From Petropleomorpha daqingensis (lineage in GTDB: Bacteria > Actinomycetota > Actinomycetes > Mycobacteriales > Geodermatophilaceae), in assembly GCF_013408985.1 (NCBI RefSeq), contig NZ_JACBZT010000001.1, positions 1,550,001-1,614,000 of the forward strand: a stretch of DNA of 64,000 nucleotides, given 5' to 3'. Shown one piece after another: positions 15,759-24,093 of the stretch. The notes beneath the pieces were generated by a model. It saw nothing but the letters and a program-made list of their open reading frames with translations. It did no database searches and had not been told where the DNA came from. Each line of letters starts with the position of its first letter. Within the stretch, counting starts at the first letter, position 1. Made by a program: the position numbers and the translations under genes.

Positions 15759-15800
15759 GGTTTCGCGCGCTTGACCGCGCGCGGTTAAGCGCGCGAAACC
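15759..15800. repeat. 42-base near-perfect palindrome, copy 1 (gene-end hairpin)
   Basis: Begins GGTTTCGCGCGCTTG and ends AAGCGCGCGAAACC; 21-base arms pair with one G/A difference (a G-U pair in RNA) and no loop. It lies seven bases after the stop of the XdhC-like gene and upstream of the XRE promoter. An identical 42-base copy lies at 51731-51772 in the same strand orientation. Likely a terminator, but the exact duplication suggests a dispersed repeat. Confidence 0.85.
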
Positions 15801-15807
15801 ACGGGGG

Positions 15808-16929
15808 TCAGCGCTCGGCGGTGGCGTGGATGGGGCCCTCGATGCCGGACAGCCGCTCGCCGGACCCGCCCCACCGGCCGGCGATGATCTCCGCGGCGAT
15901 CGAGACGGCCGTCTCCTCCGGCGTCCGGGCGCCCAGGTCGAGGCCGATCGGCGAGGACAGCCGGGCGATCTCCTCCTTCGACAGGCCCGCCTCCTGCAGC
16001 CGCGCCAGCCGCTCCTCGTGCGTGCGCCGCGACCCCATCGCGCCGACGTAGGCGACCGGCAGCCGCAGCGCGACCTCCAGCAGCGGGACGTCGAACTTCG
16101 GGTCGTGGGTGAGCACGCAGAGGACGGTGCGCTCGTCGATCCGGCCGGCGTCGACCTCGCCCTGCAGGTAGCGGTGCGGCCACTCGACGATCACCTCGTC
16201 GGCGTCCGGGAAGCGCTTGGGCGTCGCGAACACCGGGCGGGCGTCGCAGACGGTCACCCGGTAGCCGAGGAACGAGCCGACCCGTGCCACCGCGGCGGCG
16301 AAGTCGATCGCGCCGAAGACCACCATCCGCGCCGGCGGCGCGAAGGAGTTCACGAACAGCTCGAGGTCGTCACCGCGGCGCTCGCCGTCGTGGCCGAAGT
16401 GCAGCATCCCGGTGCGGCCGGCGGCGAGCATGCCGCGGGCGTCGGCGGCCACGGCGTCGTCCATGCGCTGCAGGCCGAACGAGCCCGACGTGCGGTCGGG
16501 CCAGAGCACCATCCGCCGTCCCAGCCGGTCGTCGGGACCCTTCACGCAGGTGACGACGGCGACCGGCTCGTGCCGGTCGACGGAGTCCTTGATCTCCCCC
16601 AGCTCGGGGAACGACTCGCGGGAGACCGACTCGACGAAAACGTCGAGGATCCCGCCGCAGGTCAGCCCGACGGCGAAGGCGTCGTCGTCGCTCACGCCGT
16701 AGCGCTGCAGCGTCGCCTCGCCGGTCTCGACGGCGTCCTTGGCCTCCTCGTAGACCGCGCCCTCGACGCAGCCACCGGAGACGCTGCCCACCGCTGTCCC
16801 GTCGGGGCCGACCAGCATCGAGGCGCCGGCCGGGCGCGGCGCCGAACGCCACGTGGCGACGACGGTGCCCATCCCCACGGTCTGTCCCGCCTGCCACCAG
16901 CCGACCAGGTCGTCGAGCACGTCACGCAT
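15808..16929 (-). CDS. XdhC/CoxF-family molybdenum hydroxylase maturation protein
   Basis: A 373-residue XdhC/CoxI-family protein. VATWRSAPRPAGASMLVGPDG and SVSGGCVEGAVYEEA form the N-terminal XdhC domain with its conserved cysteine; LTCGGILDVFVE follows; the C-terminal half is a Rossmann domain (MVVFGAIDFAAAVARVGSFL) ending with the family signature VGAMGSRRTHEERLARL. XdhC proteins bind molybdenum cofactor, guide its sulfuration and insert it into xanthine dehydrogenase- or CO dehydrogenase-type enzymes. It follows coxE- and coxD-like genes on the same strand after a 62-base gap with a hairpin. No structural enzyme is adjacent. Confidence 0.88.
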   Translation of the reverse strand: MRDVLDDLVGWWQAGQTVGMGTVVATWRSAPRPAGASMLVGPDGTAVGSVSGGCVEGAVYEEAKDAVETGEATLQRYGVSDDDAFAVGLTCGGILDVFVESVSRESFPELGEIKDSVDRHEPVAVVTCVKGPDDRLGRRMVLWPDRTSGSFGLQRMDDAVAADARGMLAAGRTGMLHFGHDGERRGDDLELFVNSFAPPARMVVFGAIDFAAAVARVGSFLGYRVTVCDARPVFATPKRFPDADEVIVEWPHRYLQGEVDAGRIDERTVLCVLTHDPKFDVPLLEVALRLPVAYVGAMGSRRTHEERLARLQEAGLSKEEIARLSSPIGLDLGARTPEETAVSIAAEIIAGRWGGSGERLSGIEGPIHATAER

Positions 16930-16945
16930 TCCGACTCCTCATCTC

Positions 16946-16983
16946 GGAGTGCCACGGCGCGGAAAACGCGCCCGTGGCACTCC
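16946..16983. terminator. Bulged hairpin between CoxE-like and XdhC-like genes
   Basis: GGAGTGCCACGG (16946-16957) pairs with CCGTGGCACTCC (16972-16983); an inner CGCG/CGCG pair closes the loop GAAAA with one bulged C. It lies eight bases past the stop of the CoxE-like gene and before the XdhC-like gene, so it may attenuate read-through. Its GAGTGCCAC core also occurs in the palindrome near mftD. Confidence 0.6.
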
Positions 16984-16991
16984 ACAACGTC

Positions 16992-18113
16992 CTACGCACG
17001 CTCGATCACTCCCGTCAGCTCCTCGAACGCCGCGAGGCTGTGCCCCGAGACGAAGTGGTCGACCGAGGGCAGGGCGGCCTGCATCCCGCCGGTGAGCGGC
17101 TCGTAGCCCTCCCGGCCCTTGTGCGGGTTGACCCAGACGACCGCGTGCGCGAGCCGCCGCAGCCGGGCCATCTGCTCACCGAGCAGCTCCGTGCCGCCCC
17201 GCTCCCAGCCGTCGCTGCAGACGACGACCACCGCGCCGCGGGCCATGCCGCGCTGACCCCACCGGTCCAGGAACGCCTTGAGCACCTCGCCCAGGCGCGT
17301 GCCACCGGACCAGTCCGGGATCGCCGAGCCGCTGGCGGCCAGCGCCTTGTCGGGGTCGCGCAGCCGCATCTCGCGGGTGACCCGGGTCAGCCGGGTGCCG
17401 ATCGTGAACACCTCGGTGGACGACGGCCGGGCGCGCACCGCCGCGTGCGCGAAGCGCAGCAGCGCGTCGGCGTACGGGCTCATCGACCCGGAGACGTCGA
17501 CCAGCAGGACGACGCGGCGCGGGCGCGGCGCGGCCCGGCGGTGCAGCAGGCGGGTGACCTCACCGCCGTCGCGGAGCGCGCGGCGGACGGTGCGGGCAGG
17601 GTGGACCGAGCCGACCGGGCTGGGACGACGACGCCGCGCCGGGCGCATCGGCGAGGCCGGCTGGAGCAGGGCGAACAGCCGCCGCAGGTGCTCGCGCTCG
17701 GCGACGGTCAGCTCGGAGACGTCGCGGTGGCGGAGGACCTCCGCGGCGCTGGCCTGCACGGCGAGCTCCTGGGCGTCGGAGGACTGGTCGCCCTCGCCCG
17801 AGCCCTCGGTCAGGGGGGCCATCGCCGAGACGATCTGCTGCTCCGGTGGCGCGGTGCGGGTCGGCCGCGGCCGCTCGCCGGCGAAGTAGGCCGTGAACGC
17901 GGCGTCGTAGCGGTCGAGGTCGTCGGGGCCGGAGCACAGCGTCAGCCGGCCGGCCCAGTAGACGTCCCGGGCGTCCAGGACGTCGAGCGAGCCGACGGCG
18001 GCCAGCATCGCCTCGACGCGGTCCGGGGAGGCGGCCACACCCGCCGCGCGCAGCGTGCGCGCGAAGCCCAGCACGGTGTCGACGACATCGCGCGCCACGA
18101 CGTCAGCCGCCAC
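16992..18113 (-). CDS. CoxE-like VWA-domain protein
   Basis: A 373-residue protein of the CoxE family. The C-terminal VWA domain has MIDAS VVLLVDVSGSMSPYADALL, the distal WSGGTRLGEVL and VVVVCSDGWERGG; the N-terminal helical region includes FARTLRAAGVAASPDRVEAM, characteristic of CoxE. In Oligotropha, CoxD (MoxR ATPase) and CoxE act together in maturation of the copper-molybdenum centre of CO dehydrogenase. The GTG start at 18113 overlaps the end of the coxD-like gene by 11 bases, indicating coupling. Clients other than CO dehydrogenase are possible. Confidence 0.88.
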   Translation of the reverse strand: MAADVVARDVVDTVLGFARTLRAAGVAASPDRVEAMLAAVGSLDVLDARDVYWAGRLTLCSGPDDLDRYDAAFTAYFAGERPRPTRTAPPEQQIVSAMAPLTEGSGEGDQSSDAQELAVQASAAEVLRHRDVSELTVAEREHLRRLFALLQPASPMRPARRRRPSPVGSVHPARTVRRALRDGGEVTRLLHRRAAPRPRRVVLLVDVSGSMSPYADALLRFAHAAVRARPSSTEVFTIGTRLTRVTREMRLRDPDKALAASGSAIPDWSGGTRLGEVLKAFLDRWGQRGMARGAVVVVCSDGWERGGTELLGEQMARLRRLAHAVVWVNPHKGREGYEPLTGGMQAALPSVDHFVSGHSLAAFEELTGVIERA

Positions 18114-19029
18114 CGAAGAGCGCCCCCCGCACCTGCATCTGCACGCGCTCGGTGTCCTCGCGGTACTTCAGCACCGCGCCGAGCGTGCGGGCGGCGACGT
18201 CGGGGTCGAGGTCGCGGGCGCCGAGCGTGTGCAGCGCGGTCGCCCAGTCCATCGCCTCGGCGATCCCCGGCGGCTTGAGCAGGTCCAGCGTGCGCAGCTT
18301 CGCCGTCGCCCGCGCGACCTCGCGAGCCAGCTGCTCGGTGACCTCGGGCAGCCGCCGGCGCAGGATCGCCACCTCGCGGTCGAAGTCCGGGTGCTGCAGC
18401 CAGTGGTAGAGGCAGCGGCGCTTGAGGGCGTCGTGCACCTCACGGGTCCGGTTGGACGTGAGGATCACCAGCGGCGGGGTGACCGCCCGGACCGTGCCGA
18501 GCTCGGGGATCGAGATGGTGAAGTCCGACAGCACCTCGAGCAGGAACGCCTCGAACTCGTCGTCGGCGCGGTCGACCTCGTCGACCAGCAGCACGGACGG
18601 CGAGTCCTCCAGGGCCTGCAGCAGCGGCCGGGCCAGCAGGAACCGGCGGTCGTACAGGGAGGCCTCGAGCGCGTCCGGGTTGTCGTTGACGTGCGCCGCC
18701 TCGGCCGCGCGCAGGTGCAGCAGCTGCCGGCCGAAGTCCCAGTCGTAGAGCGCCTGGCTGGCCTCCAGACCCTCGTAGCACTGCAGCCGGTAGATCGGCC
18801 GGCCGGTGACCTCGGCCAGCGCGTGCGCCAGCGCGGTCTTGCCGACGCCGGCCTCGCCCTCGAGGAACAGCGGGCGGTGCATGACCAGCGCCAGGTAGGC
18901 CGCGGTGGCCAGCCCCTCGTCGGGCAGGTAGCCGGTCGCTTCCAGCGCCGCGGCGAGCTTCTCCGGGCTGGACAGGTCCGAGGGCAGGTCCTGCACCGGC
19001 GGGGTGGGGTCGGTCACGCCACCGAGCAT
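18103..19029 (-). CDS. CoxD-like MoxR AAA+ ATPase
   Basis: A 308-residue AAA+ ATPase. Walker A EGEAGVGKTALA, then LQCYEGLEASQALYDWDFGRQ, a signature of CoxD-type MoxR ATPases; Walker B SVLLVDEVDRADDEFEAFL; sensor 1 VILTSNRTREVHDAL. Together with the overlapping VWA gene and the XdhC-like gene it forms a coxD-coxE-coxF/I-type maturation unit. ATG 19029 and GTG 19017 are both possible starts. The upstream neighbour on the same strand is a PRC-barrel gene that ends 74 bases away and is probably separate. Confidence 0.88.
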   Translation of the reverse strand: MLGGVTDPTPPVQDLPSDLSSPEKLAAALEATGYLPDEGLATAAYLALVMHRPLFLEGEAGVGKTALAHALAEVTGRPIYRLQCYEGLEASQALYDWDFGRQLLHLRAAEAAHVNDNPDALEASLYDRRFLLARPLLQALEDSPSVLLVDEVDRADDEFEAFLLEVLSDFTISIPELGTVRAVTPPLVILTSNRTREVHDALKRRCLYHWLQHPDFDREVAILRRRLPEVTEQLAREVARATAKLRTLDLLKPPGIAEAMDWATALHTLGARDLDPDVAARTLGAVLKYREDTERVQMQVRGALFGGG

Positions 19030-19103
19030 CCCACTGCACGTGGAAACGGTGGCCGGCCGAGTCTGGTCCTCGGCCGGCCACCGTCGTCGGTGGGCCTGCG
19101 GGG

Positions 19104-19889
19104 TCAGCGACCGCGGTCGCGATCCGCGGCGCCGTCCACCTCGATCTGCTCCTTGCGGAGGTCGGCGGACACCGTCTCGGTGTCGGTCACCGTCTCCTTG
19201 TCCAGGCGTACCCGCTCGACCGGGACGGCCTCCTTCTCCACCACGGGCCGCTCGGCGCGGAGCGTGACCTCGTGCTCCTCCTCGCTGATCGCCGGGCCGT
19301 CCATCGCGGCGCCGACGTTGGCGTCGGTGATCGGCTCGCGCTCGACGCGGATCTCCTCGCGGGCGACCGGGACGGTCTCGGTGGCGTTCTCGGTGACGAC
19401 GTACTTGCGCAGCCGCGCCCGGCCGATCTCCTCCGAGCGGGTGCCGACCTCGAGCCGCTCCTCCGAACGCGTCATGGCGTGGTCCGTGGTCGGACCCGAG
19501 GTGTCGTGGCCGACCGTGCCAGCGGCGTCCGTGCGCGCCGTCTGCATACCCGCAGTGTCGGTGCCTGCGTAGCCATCGCTGACGTTGCCGTAGTAGCGGT
19601 AGAGCTCCTGCTCCTCCTCGGGCGAGAGGTGGCCGTCGGCGTCGATCTTCGGTGCGTCCTTCACCCGGTCCTTGCTCACCGGTACCCGCACGCCGTCGTC
19701 GGTGAGGTCGGCGTCCCGGATCGGGACGAAGGACTCCTTGGTGCCGAACAGGCCGGTCCGCACCGTCACCCACTCCGGCCGGCCGCTCTCGTCGTCGAGG
19801 TACACCTCGGAGGCGGAGCCGATCTTCTCGCCGGAGGCGTCGTAGACGTCCTTGCCGATCACGCGGTCGATGGTCTCGGTGCCGATCAT
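19104..19889 (-). CDS. PRC-barrel / DUF2382 stress-type protein
   Basis: A 261-residue protein. Residues 1-75 are a PRC-barrel: RVIGKDVYDASGEKIGSASE and WVTVRTGLFGTKESFVP. A flexible middle with YRYYGNVSDGYAGTD follows. The C-terminal 110 residues are DUF2382, with repeated acidic elements such as VPVAREEIRVEREPI and RLDKETVTDTETVSADLRK. This architecture is common in Actinobacteria and usually linked to envelope or desiccation stress; molecular function is unknown. ATG 19889 is the clear start. No sigma-B promoter could be assigned with confidence in the upstream 290 bases. Confidence 0.85.
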   Translation of the reverse strand: MIGTETIDRVIGKDVYDASGEKIGSASEVYLDDESGRPEWVTVRTGLFGTKESFVPIRDADLTDDGVRVPVSKDRVKDAPKIDADGHLSPEEEQELYRYYGNVSDGYAGTDTAGMQTARTDAAGTVGHDTSGPTTDHAMTRSEERLEVGTRSEEIGRARLRKYVVTENATETVPVAREEIRVEREPITDANVGAAMDGPAISEEEHEVTLRAERPVVEKEAVPVERVRLDKETVTDTETVSADLRKEQIEVDGAADRDRGR

Positions 19890-20179
19890 GGTGGGCTCCC
19901 GTCTTGGCTCGTTCGATCTGGTCGCCGACAGGGGTGACCGTGGCAGAGGACGCGAAACGAATTCGTCCCTTGAGGACGGCACGCCCGGGGGTGTCGCGGC
20001 GCCGCAGGTTTCCGCCGTCGGGCGCGGTGACGCCGCAGGTGGGACGCGCCATACGGTCGCGCGCCACTCGATTGACACCACGTCGTCCCGGGTTGAGGAA
20101 CTCGAGCGGGCGGATGCTCCCCGGGCGTGTCACGGCGCGTCTGCGCCCGTGGCGGACAGGTTCTGCTCAGCATGGTCGG
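19890..20179. other. 290-base divergent intergenic region
   Basis: Contains the divergent promoters of the PRC-barrel and DUF3097 genes. The only symmetric element seen is ACGAATTCGT at 19957-19966. No small gene or structured RNA was recognised. Confidence 0.5.
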
Positions 20180-20989
20180 GTGCCTCCCCGTTCGCCGTAC
20201 GACAACCTGGTCCACCCCCGCACCGTGAAGAAGCAGGTGCCGCAGATCGCCGCTGAGCGAGACCTCGTCGTCGAGGACCCCAGCAGCGGCTTCGTCGGCG
20301 CCGTCGTCCGGTGCGAGAAGGACGTCGTCCACCTCGAGGACCGCAACGGCCGCGTCCGCGCCTACCCGCTCGGCCCCGGCTTCTGGGTCGACGGCCGCCC
20401 GGTCGTGCTGGTGCGGCCGCGGATCGAGGCGCCGAAGGGGCCGGCGCGCAGCGCCTCCGGCTCCACCTACGTGGCCGGGGCCAAGGCGCGGGTCGCCCGC
20501 GAGGGGCGGATCTACGTCGAGGGCAAGCACGACGCCGAGCTCGTGGAGAAGGTCTGGGGCCACGACCTGCGCATCGAGGGCGTCGTCGTCGAGCCGCTGC
20601 ACGGCGTCGACGACCTGCCCGCGATCGTGCGCGACTTCCGGCCCGGCCAGGGACGGCGGCTCGGCGTCCTCGTCGACCACCTCGTCCGCGGGTCCAAGGA
20701 GTCCCGCATCGCCGAGCAGGTGACCGGCCAGCACGCGCTCGTCGTCGGCCACCCGTTCATCGACATCTGGCAGGCGGTCAAGCCGTCGGTGGTCGGCATC
20801 CGCGAGTGGCCGACCGTGCCGAAGGGCGAGTCCTGGAAGGAGGGCGTCTGCCGCCGGCTCGGCTGGGAGGACGACACCGGCTACGTCTGGGCGCAGCGCA
20901 TCCTCGCCCGGGTGAAGACCTGGACCGACCTCGAGCCGGCGCTCATCGGCCGGGTCGAGGAGCTCATCGATTTCGTGACCACCGACTGA
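20180..20989 (+). CDS. DUF3097 family protein
   Basis: A 269-residue cytoplasmic protein. VEDPSSGFVGAVVRCEKDVVHLEDRNG, YVEGKHDAELVEKVWG, GVDDLPAIVRDFRPG and LVDHLVRGSKESRIA are recognisable as DUF3097, widespread in Actinobacteria. The YVEGKHDAE and LVDH acidic residues recall a Toprim-like metal site, an inference that has not been tested here. GTG 20180 gives the length usual for the family. It stands alone, ending in a strong bidirectional terminator. Confidence 0.85.
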   Translation: MPPRSPYDNLVHPRTVKKQVPQIAAERDLVVEDPSSGFVGAVVRCEKDVVHLEDRNGRVRAYPLGPGFWVDGRPVVLVRPRIEAPKGPARSASGSTYVAGAKARVAREGRIYVEGKHDAELVEKVWGHDLRIEGVVVEPLHGVDDLPAIVRDFRPGQGRRLGVLVDHLVRGSKESRIAEQVTGQHALVVGHPFIDIWQAVKPSVVGIREWPTVPKGESWKEGVCRRLGWEDDTGYVWAQRILARVKTWTDLEPALIGRVEELIDFVTTD

Positions 20990-21030
20990 CGGAGGCTGAG
21001 GAGCGAGGAAACCTCGCTCCTCAGCCTCCG
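20990..21030. terminator. Bidirectional terminator, 19-bp perfect stem
   Basis: CGGAGGCTGAGGAGCGAGG (20990-21008), loop AAA, then its exact complement to 21030. It lies between two convergent genes, right after the stop of the DUF3097 gene and eight bases before the end of the opposing reductase gene. Confidence 0.85.
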
Positions 21031-21037
21031 CACGGGC

Positions 21038-21877
21038 TCACTTCGGGATGTAGTTGAACGAGTCCGGGTCGGGGCCGGTGCGCTCGCCGCGGTCCAGCCC
21101 GGTCAGCGTGGCCATGTCGCCCTCGGCGAGCTCGAAGTCGAACAGCGCGAAGTTCTCCTCCATCCGCGCCCGGTTCACCGACTTCGGGAACACGACGTCG
21201 CCGCGCTGGACGTGCCAGCGCAGCACGACCTGCGCCGGCGTGCGCCCCACGTTCTCCGCGATCGCGACGATGGCCGGGTCGTCGAGCACCTTGCCCTGCG
21301 CGATCGGCGACCAGGCCTCGGTGACGATCTGGTGCTCGGCGTCGAAGGCGCGCAGGTCGTCCTGCGCCAGGTAGGGGTGGATCTCGATCTGGTTCGCGGC
21401 CGGCCGGACCTCGGTCTCGTCGAACAGCCGGTTCAGGTGGTGCTGCTTGAAGTTGGAGACGCCGATCGCGCGGCACTTCCCGCCGGCGTAGATCTCCTCC
21501 ATCGCCTTCCACGTCTCGACGTAGTCGACGTCGATGCCCGGCAGCGGCCAGTGCACGAGGAACAGGTCGAGGTAGTCGAAGCCGAGGGCCTCGAGCGTGC
21601 CGTCGAACGCCGTGAGCGCGGCCTCGCGGGCGTGGAAGCCGTTGTTCAGCTTGGAGGTCACGAAGACCTCCTCGCGGGGGACGCCGGAGCGGCGGATGGC
21701 CTCGCCGACCTCCTTCTCGTTGCCGTACATCTCGGCGGTGTCGATGTGCCGGTAGCCGACCTCGAGCGCGGCGACGGTGGCCTCGACGGTGTCGGCGGGC
21801 TTGATCTGGAAGACGCCGAATCCCAGCTGGGGGATCTCGACGCCGTTGTTGAGCGCGATGGTGGGCACGGATGCCAC
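21038..21877 (-). CDS. Aldo/keto reductase, 2,5-diketo-D-gluconate reductase-like
   Basis: A 279-residue AKR5-type enzyme. The family signature is clear: YRHIDTAEMYGNEKEVGEAI (catalytic Asp and Tyr), VTSKLNNG (Lys), FLVHWPLPG (His), AIGVSNFKQHHLNRL and VVFPKSVNRARMEENF for NADPH binding. It reduces small aldehydes and ketones in the cytoplasm; in this family activity on 2,5-diketo-gluconate and methylglyoxal is known. The ATG at 21877 is preceded by GGAAC. It is probably monocistronic; TDO ends 61 bases away on the upstream side. Confidence 0.9.
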   Translation of the reverse strand: MASVPTIALNNGVEIPQLGFGVFQIKPADTVEATVAALEVGYRHIDTAEMYGNEKEVGEAIRRSGVPREEVFVTSKLNNGFHAREAALTAFDGTLEALGFDYLDLFLVHWPLPGIDVDYVETWKAMEEIYAGGKCRAIGVSNFKQHHLNRLFDETEVRPAANQIEIHPYLAQDDLRAFDAEHQIVTEAWSPIAQGKVLDDPAIVAIAENVGRTPAQVVLRWHVQRGDVVFPKSVNRARMEENFALFDFELAEGDMATLTGLDRGERTGPDPDSFNYIPK

Positions 21878-21938
21878 GAGAAGTTCCTTTCGTCCGGTGC
21901 CGGTCGGCTACCCGTCGACCGCGCGCTCAACCGGTCGC

Positions 21939-22799
21939 TCAGATCACGGTGCGGGCGGCCCACAGGTCCGGGAAGACGACGCGGGCGGCGCTGCGCTCCA
22001 ACCAGGCCAGCCCGGCCGAGCCACCGGTGCCGGGCTTGGCGCCCATCGAGCGGCGCACCGCGGTGACGTGCCGCTGCCGCCAGGTGGTGAACTCCTCGGC
22101 GACGTCGGTCAGCGCCTCGCCCAGCACGAACAGCTCGTCGCCCGGCCGCGGGTCGCGGTAGATCTCCGCCCACAGCTCGGTGACGGCGGGGTGCGCGTCG
22201 TGCGTCTCGGTTCGGTCGCGGGTCAGGACGTCGTCCGGCACCGCCAGCCCGCGTCGCGCCAGGTAGGCAAGGACGTCGTCCTCCAGGGACGGCGCGGCCA
22301 GCGCCCTCTCCAGGTCGGCGTGCACGGCCGGCAGGCCCTTGTGCGGCCGGACGACGGACTCCGCCTTGAGCCCGAGCAGGAACTCCACGTGCCGGTACTC
22401 GTAGGACTGGAAGCCCGAGGCCTCGCCCAGCTGGTCGCGGAAGCCGTTGAACTCGCTCGGCGTGAGCCACAGCAGCGAACCCCACGAGGCGTTGAGCGAG
22501 CGCAGGTGGTGCACCGAGCGCTGAATCGCCGCGATCGCGCCGTCCAGGTCGTCGACCCGCAGCCGTCGCTGGGCGAGCTCCCACTCGCGGCGCAGCAGGA
22601 TGAACCAGAGCTCCATGACCTGGGTGACGACGAGGAACGACGGCTCGGCGGGGTGGTCGGTGACCGTCCGCACCAGAGCCTGGAGCTGCCGGACGCCGAC
22701 GTACTGCTCGTACGGCGTCGCCTCGGCGAACTCGACGATCGGCTCCGCCGGGCCCTCGTCGGGATGCGCTGCCGCGCCGTGCAGTCGCCGGGTGCTCAC
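21939..22799 (-). CDS. kynA: Tryptophan 2,3-dioxygenase
   Basis: A 286-residue heme enzyme. The near-diagnostic motif FRDQLGEASGFQSYEYRHVEF is present, as are YEQYVGVRQLQAL at the N-terminus, VTQVMELWFILL, and the His in HHLRSLN expected near the heme. It opens the indole ring of L-tryptophan to N-formylkynurenine, the first step of the kynurenine route. No kynureninase or formamidase is seen nearby, so the pathway would be completed elsewhere. GTG 22799 is the likely start. It follows the MFS transporter gene by ten bases and may be cotranscribed, which hints at a transported tryptophan-related compound. Confidence 0.93.
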   Translation of the reverse strand: MSTRRLHGAAAHPDEGPAEPIVEFAEATPYEQYVGVRQLQALVRTVTDHPAEPSFLVVTQVMELWFILLRREWELAQRRLRVDDLDGAIAAIQRSVHHLRSLNASWGSLLWLTPSEFNGFRDQLGEASGFQSYEYRHVEFLLGLKAESVVRPHKGLPAVHADLERALAAPSLEDDVLAYLARRGLAVPDDVLTRDRTETHDAHPAVTELWAEIYRDPRPGDELFVLGEALTDVAEEFTTWRQRHVTAVRRSMGAKPGTGGSAGLAWLERSAARVVFPDLWAARTVI

Positions 22800-22809
22800 C
22801 GGGCCAGCA

Positions 22810-24060
22810 TCACCCAGCGCCGGAAGCGGCGGGAAGAGGCTCGGCGGGATGGTCCACCGATCGGGCCCGCAGCAGCAACGGCGCACCGACCAGGGCCAGC
22901 ACGCCGGCCACGCCCGCGGCCAGCGCCGGGACGGCGAAGGCGCTCTCCGCACCCCAGGCGTCCACCGCGGCCCCGGCCAGCGCGGACCCCGCGGTCACCC
23001 CGAGCGTGAGCCCGGTCGTCGTCCAGGAGAGCGCCTCGGTCAGCGCCGACCGCGGCACCCGCGCCTCGACCAGCGACGTGCCGGAGACGAGCGCGGGCGC
23101 GATGGACAGCCCGGCGACGAACGCGACGGGGACGAGGACGGCGAGCGAGCCCACGACCAGCACCAGCTGGACGGCGATCCCGAAGAGCACGGCGCACCCG
23201 AGGAACCGCGCGGCCAGCGACCCGGGCAGCCGGGCCAGGCCGTACACGAGCCCGGCGACCAGGCTGCCGAACGCGAAGGCGGCGAGCGCGACGCCGGCCA
23301 TCGCCGCCCTGCCCGCCTCCTGGGCGAACCCGACGACGACGACGTCCATGGCGCCGAAGACCGTGCCCATGGCGACGTAGACGATGACCACGACGAGCAC
23401 GGTCGGGCTGAGCAGCGCCCGGCGCCGGGACGGCCCGCTGGGGTCGGCCGCGTGGATCGGCGGCTCGGTGGCGCGCAGCCCGGCGAACCAGAAGCCGCCG
23501 ATCACGCCGATGGCCAGCCCGGCGAGGTAGCCGGCCGGTGGGGAGATCAGCGTGGCCAGCAGCGTGACGAGCGGGGGACCGACGACGAAGACCACCTCGT
23601 CGACCACGGCCTCGTACGCGAAGGCGGTCTGCCGGCCGGCGCCGTCGAGCGCGTTCGCCCACCGGGCGCGGACCAGCGCCCCGATGTTCGGCGAGGTGGC
23701 GCCGGTCAGCGCGGCCAGGGCGAACCACAGCCAGTGCGGGCCGCCGACGATCACGGCGACCGCGAACGCCGCGCCGAAGAGCAGGTAGGCGCTCACCTGC
23801 ACGCGCAGCACCGAGCTCTGCCCCCGCCGGTCGGTGAGCCGCGCCCACTGGGGGCTGACCACCGAGAAGGACAGGGCGAGCGCCCCGGACAGCGCGCCGG
23901 CCAGGCCGTAGCTGCCGGTCTCGCCGGCCACCAGCAGGACGGTGCCCAGGCCGATCATCGGGATCGGCAGCCGGGCCAGCCAGCCGACCAGCGAGAAGGC
24001 CAGGGCGCCCGGGACGGCGAACAGCGAGGCGTAGGGACGAAAGACGGTGCGGGCGGACAC
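22810..24060 (-). CDS. MFS-family transporter
   Basis: A 416-residue protein with about twelve hydrophobic segments. PYASLFAVPGALAFSLVGWL is helix 1 and WARLTDRRGQSSVLR is the loop 2-3 motif (G-x-x-x-D-R-R-G type) of the major facilitator superfamily; charged residues in PPIHAADPSGPSRRR mark the central loop. The type is close to actinobacterial uncharacterised or multidrug permeases. The start at GTG 24060 agrees with a first membrane helix within 15 residues. The substrate is unknown; the downstream gene kynA, ten bases away, is the only functional clue. Confidence 0.82.
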   Translation of the reverse strand: MSARTVFRPYASLFAVPGALAFSLVGWLARLPIPMIGLGTVLLVAGETGSYGLAGALSGALALSFSVVSPQWARLTDRRGQSSVLRVQVSAYLLFGAAFAVAVIVGGPHWLWFALAALTGATSPNIGALVRARWANALDGAGRQTAFAYEAVVDEVVFVVGPPLVTLLATLISPPAGYLAGLAIGVIGGFWFAGLRATEPPIHAADPSGPSRRRALLSPTVLVVVIVYVAMGTVFGAMDVVVVGFAQEAGRAAMAGVALAAFAFGSLVAGLVYGLARLPGSLAARFLGCAVLFGIAVQLVLVVGSLAVLVPVAFVAGLSIAPALVSGTSLVEARVPRSALTEALSWTTTGLTLGVTAGSALAGAAVDAWGAESAFAVPALAAGVAGVLALVGAPLLLRARSVDHPAEPLPAASGAG

Positions 24061-24093
24061 GGCTGTTCTCGCGCTTCCTGGCCACAAGCGAGT

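Noticed and set aside
15808-19029. Complete carbon monoxide dehydrogenase operon
   Set aside because: Only maturation-type genes are present. None of the three structural subunits (with their FAD, 2Fe-2S and Mo signatures) is found in the window.
22810-22810. Complete kynurenine pathway around kynA
   Set aside because: Neither kynureninase nor formamidase or kynurenine monooxygenase is encoded nearby. The flavin monooxygenase at 2.2 kb is of the MhpA type and far away.
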